A stretch of DNA of 8,689 nucleotides from a bacterium (GTDB taxonomy: Bacteria; Vulcanimicrobiota; Vulcanimicrobiia; Vulcanimicrobiales; Vulcanimicrobiaceae), in contig JAKBCP010000017.1 of the NCBI GenBank assembly GCA_021807645.1, forward strand, positions 1-8,689, given 5' to 3'. The position numbers and the translations under genes were made by a program. Under the pieces are notes generated by a model. It ran no database searches, was not told where the DNA came from, and saw nothing but the letters and a program-made list of their open reading frames with translations. Positions 6,283 to 8,689 of this stretch are shown one piece after another. Position 1 is the first letter of the stretch. Every line of letters starts with the position of its first letter.

Positions 6283-7725
6283 TCAGGCGGGCGCGCCCTC
6301 CGCTCCGGCGACCGCGCAGGAAGCCATCACCGCGTCGGTCATCCCGTGAATGAGGCGCTTATCGGCCGGAGCGACCGTTGCGAGGATGCCGCCGACGCGT
6401 ACGTTCTCGCCGACGACGAAATAGTACGGGCAGAGGCGAACGCGGCCGTCGAAGGTACGGATCTCGTCGCTTCTCCGGTCGAGATAGTTCTGGCGTACGC
6501 GTTTGGGCTTGTGAAAACGCTGCAGGATATGCGGCGTCTTCTCGAACTGGGTGAGCCCGTTGCGCAGTGCCTCGCTCCACTCATCGCGCGTGAGATCGTT
6601 CGCGACCTTGACCCCGCGTGAACCCCATGCAAGCTCGGAGAAACCCGAAGGTTTGACGACGTACTCGCGTTCGCTCTTCGTCAGTTCGGCAAGGTGCATG
6701 AAATCGTCGACCGGGCGACCGGCGACCGTCACGCCGACGATTGCGGCTTGCGGCGGTAGCGGGCGAGGATCGAGGATCCACGTTTCGGGGAAAAGAGTGC
6801 GGAGGCGAATGAAGAGCTCTTCGCCGAGTTCGCCGACCCAGAGACGCTCGAGCGCATAATGGTGGAGTAAGGCAAAGGACAGTTTCTCTTCCAAATGCGC
6901 TTTCGGCGGCGGCGTCATGCGGACGCGTTGATGTCGCGCAGCGTAGAGCATCAGCTCCTGCTTCGGAACGTTGAGCAGATCGAAGAGTTCGAAGTTTCGA
7001 TAGATCGCATCGATCCGCCGCTCGTTACCGGCATCGTCGCGAATAAAGAGCGCTTCCTCGGTGAAGAGCACCTGCTCCGGCCGGACGACGGAGATATCGG
7101 CGATCCCCAAGCGCGCAATATCGGCGGCGAGCCAACTCATCTCAGCGCGGTAATCTCCGGATTCCTCGGAGACGACGACCGCGACGCTCGGGTGTTCTTT
7201 CCCACACTGGGTTGCGAAAATCTCTGCGAAGCCGCGCGCCATGCCGTCACGGCCACCGGCGCTTTCGATTCCGACGGAGCAATATGCATGCGCCATCGCG
7301 CCGACGAAGCCCATTCCGCCGGGTACGCTATCGAGTTCGGAAGCAATAAAGCCGCTCTCGGTAACGAGCAGATCGGGGCGAATGACCGCCGGGATATCGT
7401 TCTTAAAGCGGTTCTGACGCGATAGCCGGACGATGTGCTCGGGTTTTCCGAGATCGAGATATTCGGCGATGAATGCCGGTGCCGTACCACGCGCGCTACG
7501 CATGTAGAGCGAATTGAGCGCCTTATAGAAGCGGAGGAGGTCGTTACCGATGCGTTCGATCTGCGAGAACTGCTCGACCGAGAGCCCGAAAGGCTCGGGA
7601 GCGACGCGCCACGCGATGCGGTCTTGTTCGTTCTCTACCCGGAAGAGCCCCGGGGGTATCGCTGCTTCGACCTGCAGGGCCCGGTCGCGGGCAGTCAGGT
7701 CGGGGATGGTGGATGTACAGGACAA
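6283..7725 (-). CDS. Uncharacterised ATP-grasp-like protein (putative carboxylate-amine ligase)
   Basis: A 480-residue protein with no transmembrane or signal segment. TTG at 7725 is chosen because AGAGG lies six bases upstream; the first internal ATG, at residue 75, would remove conserved-looking sequence. The layout resembles circularly permuted ATP-grasp or glutathionylspermidine-synthase-like proteins. RPDLLVTESG with an acidic SELDSVPGG (116-137) looks like the substrate-side motif of such enzymes. IYRNFELFDLL is at 241-251, YVVKPSG (355-361) resembles the ATP-binding Lys strand, and AWGSRGVKV (366-374) resembles the glycine-rich loop. HILQRFHKP (399-407) and a C-terminal RVRLCPYYFVVG segment (428-439) follow. 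The fold assignment is my reading of weak motifs; a usual Mg-binding Asn/Glu pair is not obvious near the end. Such enzymes form amide or peptide bonds using ATP. Neighbours are convergent or unrelated and give no substrate. Confidence 0.7.
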   Translation of the reverse strand: MSCTSTIPDLTARDRALQVEAAIPPGLFRVENEQDRIAWRVAPEPFGLSVEQFSQIERIGNDLLRFYKALNSLYMRSARGTAPAFIAEYLDLGKPEHIVRLSRQNRFKNDIPAVIRPDLLVTESGFIASELDSVPGGMGFVGAMAHAYCSVGIESAGGRDGMARGFAEIFATQCGKEHPSVAVVVSEESGDYRAEMSWLAADIARLGIADISVVRPEQVLFTEEALFIRDDAGNERRIDAIYRNFELFDLLNVPKQELMLYAARHQRVRMTPPPKAHLEEKLSFALLHHYALERLWVGELGEELFIRLRTLFPETWILDPRPLPPQAAIVGVTVAGRPVDDFMHLAELTKSEREYVVKPSGFSELAWGSRGVKVANDLTRDEWSEALRNGLTQFEKTPHILQRFHKPKRVRQNYLDRRSDEIRTFDGRVRLCPYYFVVGENVRVGGILATVAPADKRLIHGMTDAVMASCAVAGAEGAPA

Positions 7726-7830
7726 AAGAAACCTCTATCGACAGCCGTCGGGGATTTTTGCTGAGTTATACGCGATGTACCGTCGCCGCATGATCGTTCT
7801 TAACGCCTTTACTTCGAACTCGGTTTCGCT
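7726..7830 (-). promoter_or_regulatory. Gap with a possible promoter for the ATP-grasp-like gene
   Basis: A 105-base gap between two leftward genes. On the - strand TATAAC (7765-7770) could be a -10 box, giving a leader of roughly 30 bases to the TTG start, but no good -35 is seen 16-18 bases upstream. A tiny inverted repeat (CGAC-GGCT-GTCG, about 7738-7749) lies in the leader. No terminator with a T run is seen after the upstream secreted-protein gene, so read-through is possible. Confidence 0.3.
7732..7736 (-). promoter_or_regulatory. Ribosome binding site deciding a TTG start
   Basis: AGAGG on the - strand, six bases upstream of TTG at 7725. It decides the start of the ATP-grasp-like gene, as no ATG or GTG in frame is close. 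It shares the ten bases AGAGGTTTCT with the dehydrogenase leader. Confidence 0.6.
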
Positions 7831-8244
7831 CTACTTGATGATGACCGCGCCGGGCGTGAGCAGCGCCGAATCGATCGACGCCGAACTGGGCGTTACGTGG
7901 AGGGTGAGGTGAAGCGTGCCGACGAGGCCGACCGGCGCGAGTTCGATCGAGGCCGGGGCGTGGGACGCCGTACTCCCCATCGGTAACAGGAGGGCGAGCG
8001 AAGCGGTCGCGCTCCGGGTCGGTGTCGAGGTCGTCGCTTCGACGTGGGCGATGCGCGAACTGGTCGACGGATCGAGCGTCACCGCATTCAAGCAGAGCTC
8101 GATGGTGAGCGGGGAGCCCTCGACGGTGAAGCGTTCGCTCGTGCAGGCGGCGCGCGCCGTCGCCGGGATCGCCATCGCGAGCGCCGCTGCTAGGGTGAGG
8201 AGGGGCGCGAGCCGGCGTCGATGCACCGAGAGGGGGAATTTCAC
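7831..8244 (-). CDS. Small secreted protein of unknown family
   Basis: A 137-residue protein with a classic Sec signal peptide: basic VHRRR at 7-11, hydrophobic core 12-26, and a likely cut after ATARA (residue 32). The mature part is about 105 residues, rich in Thr, Ser, Ala and Leu, with alternating hydrophobic stretches that suggest beta strands (for example TLHLTLHV near 110-117). Cys34 and Cys51 are the only cysteines and could form a disulfide outside the cytoplasm. I do not recognise a family. The start is GTG at 8244; no ribosome binding site is evident, but it is the only start in frame that gives the signal peptide. It is divergent from the HAD phosphatase gene and upstream of the ATP-grasp-like gene on the same strand. 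Confidence 0.75.
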   Translation of the reverse strand: MKFPLSVHRRRLAPLLTLAAALAMAIPATARAACTSERFTVEGSPLTIELCLNAVTLDPSTSSRIAHVEATTSTPTRSATASLALLLPMGSTASHAPASIELAPVGLVGTLHLTLHVTPSSASIDSALLTPGAVIIK

Positions 8245-8306
8245 GATACCACGGCTGTTCGACCGCCGATGGTCGCACCCCTCACATTGACCGCAGCGGT
8301 TATGCT

Positions 8307-8312
8307 AGGAGG
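8307..8312 (+). promoter_or_regulatory. Perfect AGGAGG close to the HAD phosphatase start
   Basis: AGGAGG ends only two bases before GTG at 8315, tighter than the usual 5-9 bases. An in-frame TAG at 8306-8308 rules out any earlier start, and no other start codon lies before the DLDGT motif, so GTG at 8315 is kept despite the short spacing. Confidence 0.55.
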
Positions 8313-8314
8313 CC

Positions 8315-8689
8315 GTGATACCTATCGAACTTATCGCACTCGACCTCGACGGAACGCTGTTGCAAGCCGACGATCGGGTCGCCGACCCCGAACGGAAGGC
8401 GATCGAACGAGCGCTCGCTCGCGGCGTGCGCGTCGTCATCGTGACAGGACGCGGTGCCGAGTTCCCGTCGATGCTCGCCCGTGACTTGGGGCTCGATCTG
8501 CCGATTATCTGCTGCCATGGAGCGCTCACGAAGGACTTCGTAAGCGGCCGGACGTTGGGGCATATTCCGGTGCCGCTCCAAGAGGCGCGCGACCTCATCG
8601 ATTTTGCCGTCGAGCGCGATCTCGACCTCGCCGTCTACCACGAGGAGCGCTTTCACCGTCTCGCCGGCCGCGAACGCTACATGCCCGAC
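8315..8689 (+). CDS. Cof-type HAD-superfamily phosphatase, N-terminal part
   Basis: The first 125 residues of a gene cut by the right edge; it is open to the last base. HAD motif I is LDLDGTLL with the nucleophile Asp10 and acid/base Asp12. Motif II is VIVTGRG with Thr44. The ICCHGA segment (about 77-82) takes the place of the NGA segment common in Cof/YbiV-type enzymes, after which the C2-type cap begins. Such proteins (usually about 270 residues) are cytoplasmic phosphatases of sugar phosphates, nucleotides or cofactors; the substrate depends on the cap, most of which is missing here. Read from GTG at 8315 because of the in-frame TAG just upstream. It is divergent from the secreted-protein gene, with about 70 bases between. 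Confidence 0.88.
   Translation, partial: MIPIELIALDLDGTLLQADDRVADPERKAIERALARGVRVVIVTGRGAEFPSMLARDLGLDLPIICCHGALTKDFVSGRTLGHIPVPLQEARDLIDFAVERDLDLAVYHEERFHRLAGRERYMPD

Noticed and set aside
1113..7775. 13-base repeat GAGTTATACGCGA at 1113-1125 and 7763-7775
   Set aside because: A single 13-base match is expected about by chance in a window of this size; one copy is inside the protease coding region and there is no surrounding similarity.
7550..7912. + strand open frame across the gap at 7726-7830
   Set aside because: Mostly opposite two - strand genes; no ribosome binding site, motif or signal peptide.
8287..8306. TTGACC (8287-8292) and TATGCT (8301-8306) as a promoter for the HAD phosphatase
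   Set aside because: The spacing is only 8 bases, far from the 16-18 needed.

Overview
The window is a GC-rich (roughly 60% by eye) bacterial chromosomal segment that is almost fully coding. It holds nine protein genes plus one partial gene at each of its roles: seven internal complete genes, a complete secreted-protein gene near the right side, and two genes cut by the window edges. I see no rRNA, tRNA, CRISPR array, insertion sequence or phage gene. Many starts are GTG or TTG, and gaps are short (at most about 106 bases). The mix of standalone beta-oxidation enzymes, a papain-like lipoprotein and an orphan ATP-grasp-like protein fits an environmental, poorly sampled lineage. Candidatus Eremiobacterota (WPS-2) is a guess from general style only; nothing in the window proves it.

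Left part (1-1053, + strand): the C-terminal part of a thiolase, followed one base later by a membrane-anchored TlpA/ResA-like thioredoxin. This pair ends at a strong hairpin flanked by an A run and a T run (1017-1053). The hairpin can terminate transcription from both sides.

Middle-left (1070-4374, - strand): transcription runs leftward from a 3-hydroxyacyl-CoA dehydrogenase into an enoyl-CoA hydratase that overlaps it by 8 bases. After about 106 bases comes a lipoprotein with Ig-like segments and a C1A (papain-like) cysteine protease domain. Together with the thiolase, the dehydrogenase and hydratase supply three of the four beta-oxidation (or butyryl-CoA/acetoacetyl-CoA interconversion) reactions.

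Middle-right (4472-6242, + strand): a divergent 97-base gap separates the dehydrogenase from a PhoU-family phosphate regulator. One base downstream begins a class V PLP-dependent aminotransferase-like enzyme that lacks the cysteine of true cysteine desulfurases.

Right part (6283-8689): a 480-residue ATP-grasp-like protein of unknown substrate (- strand, TTG start with a good ribosome binding site), a small secreted protein with no recognised family (- strand), and, divergently on the + strand, the first 125 residues of a Cof-type HAD phosphatase running off the right edge.

I found no clear multi-gene undescribed system. The best candidates for new biology are the Ig-plus-papain lipoprotein with a structured leader, the orphan ATP-grasp-like ligase, and the PhoU/aminotransferase pair.
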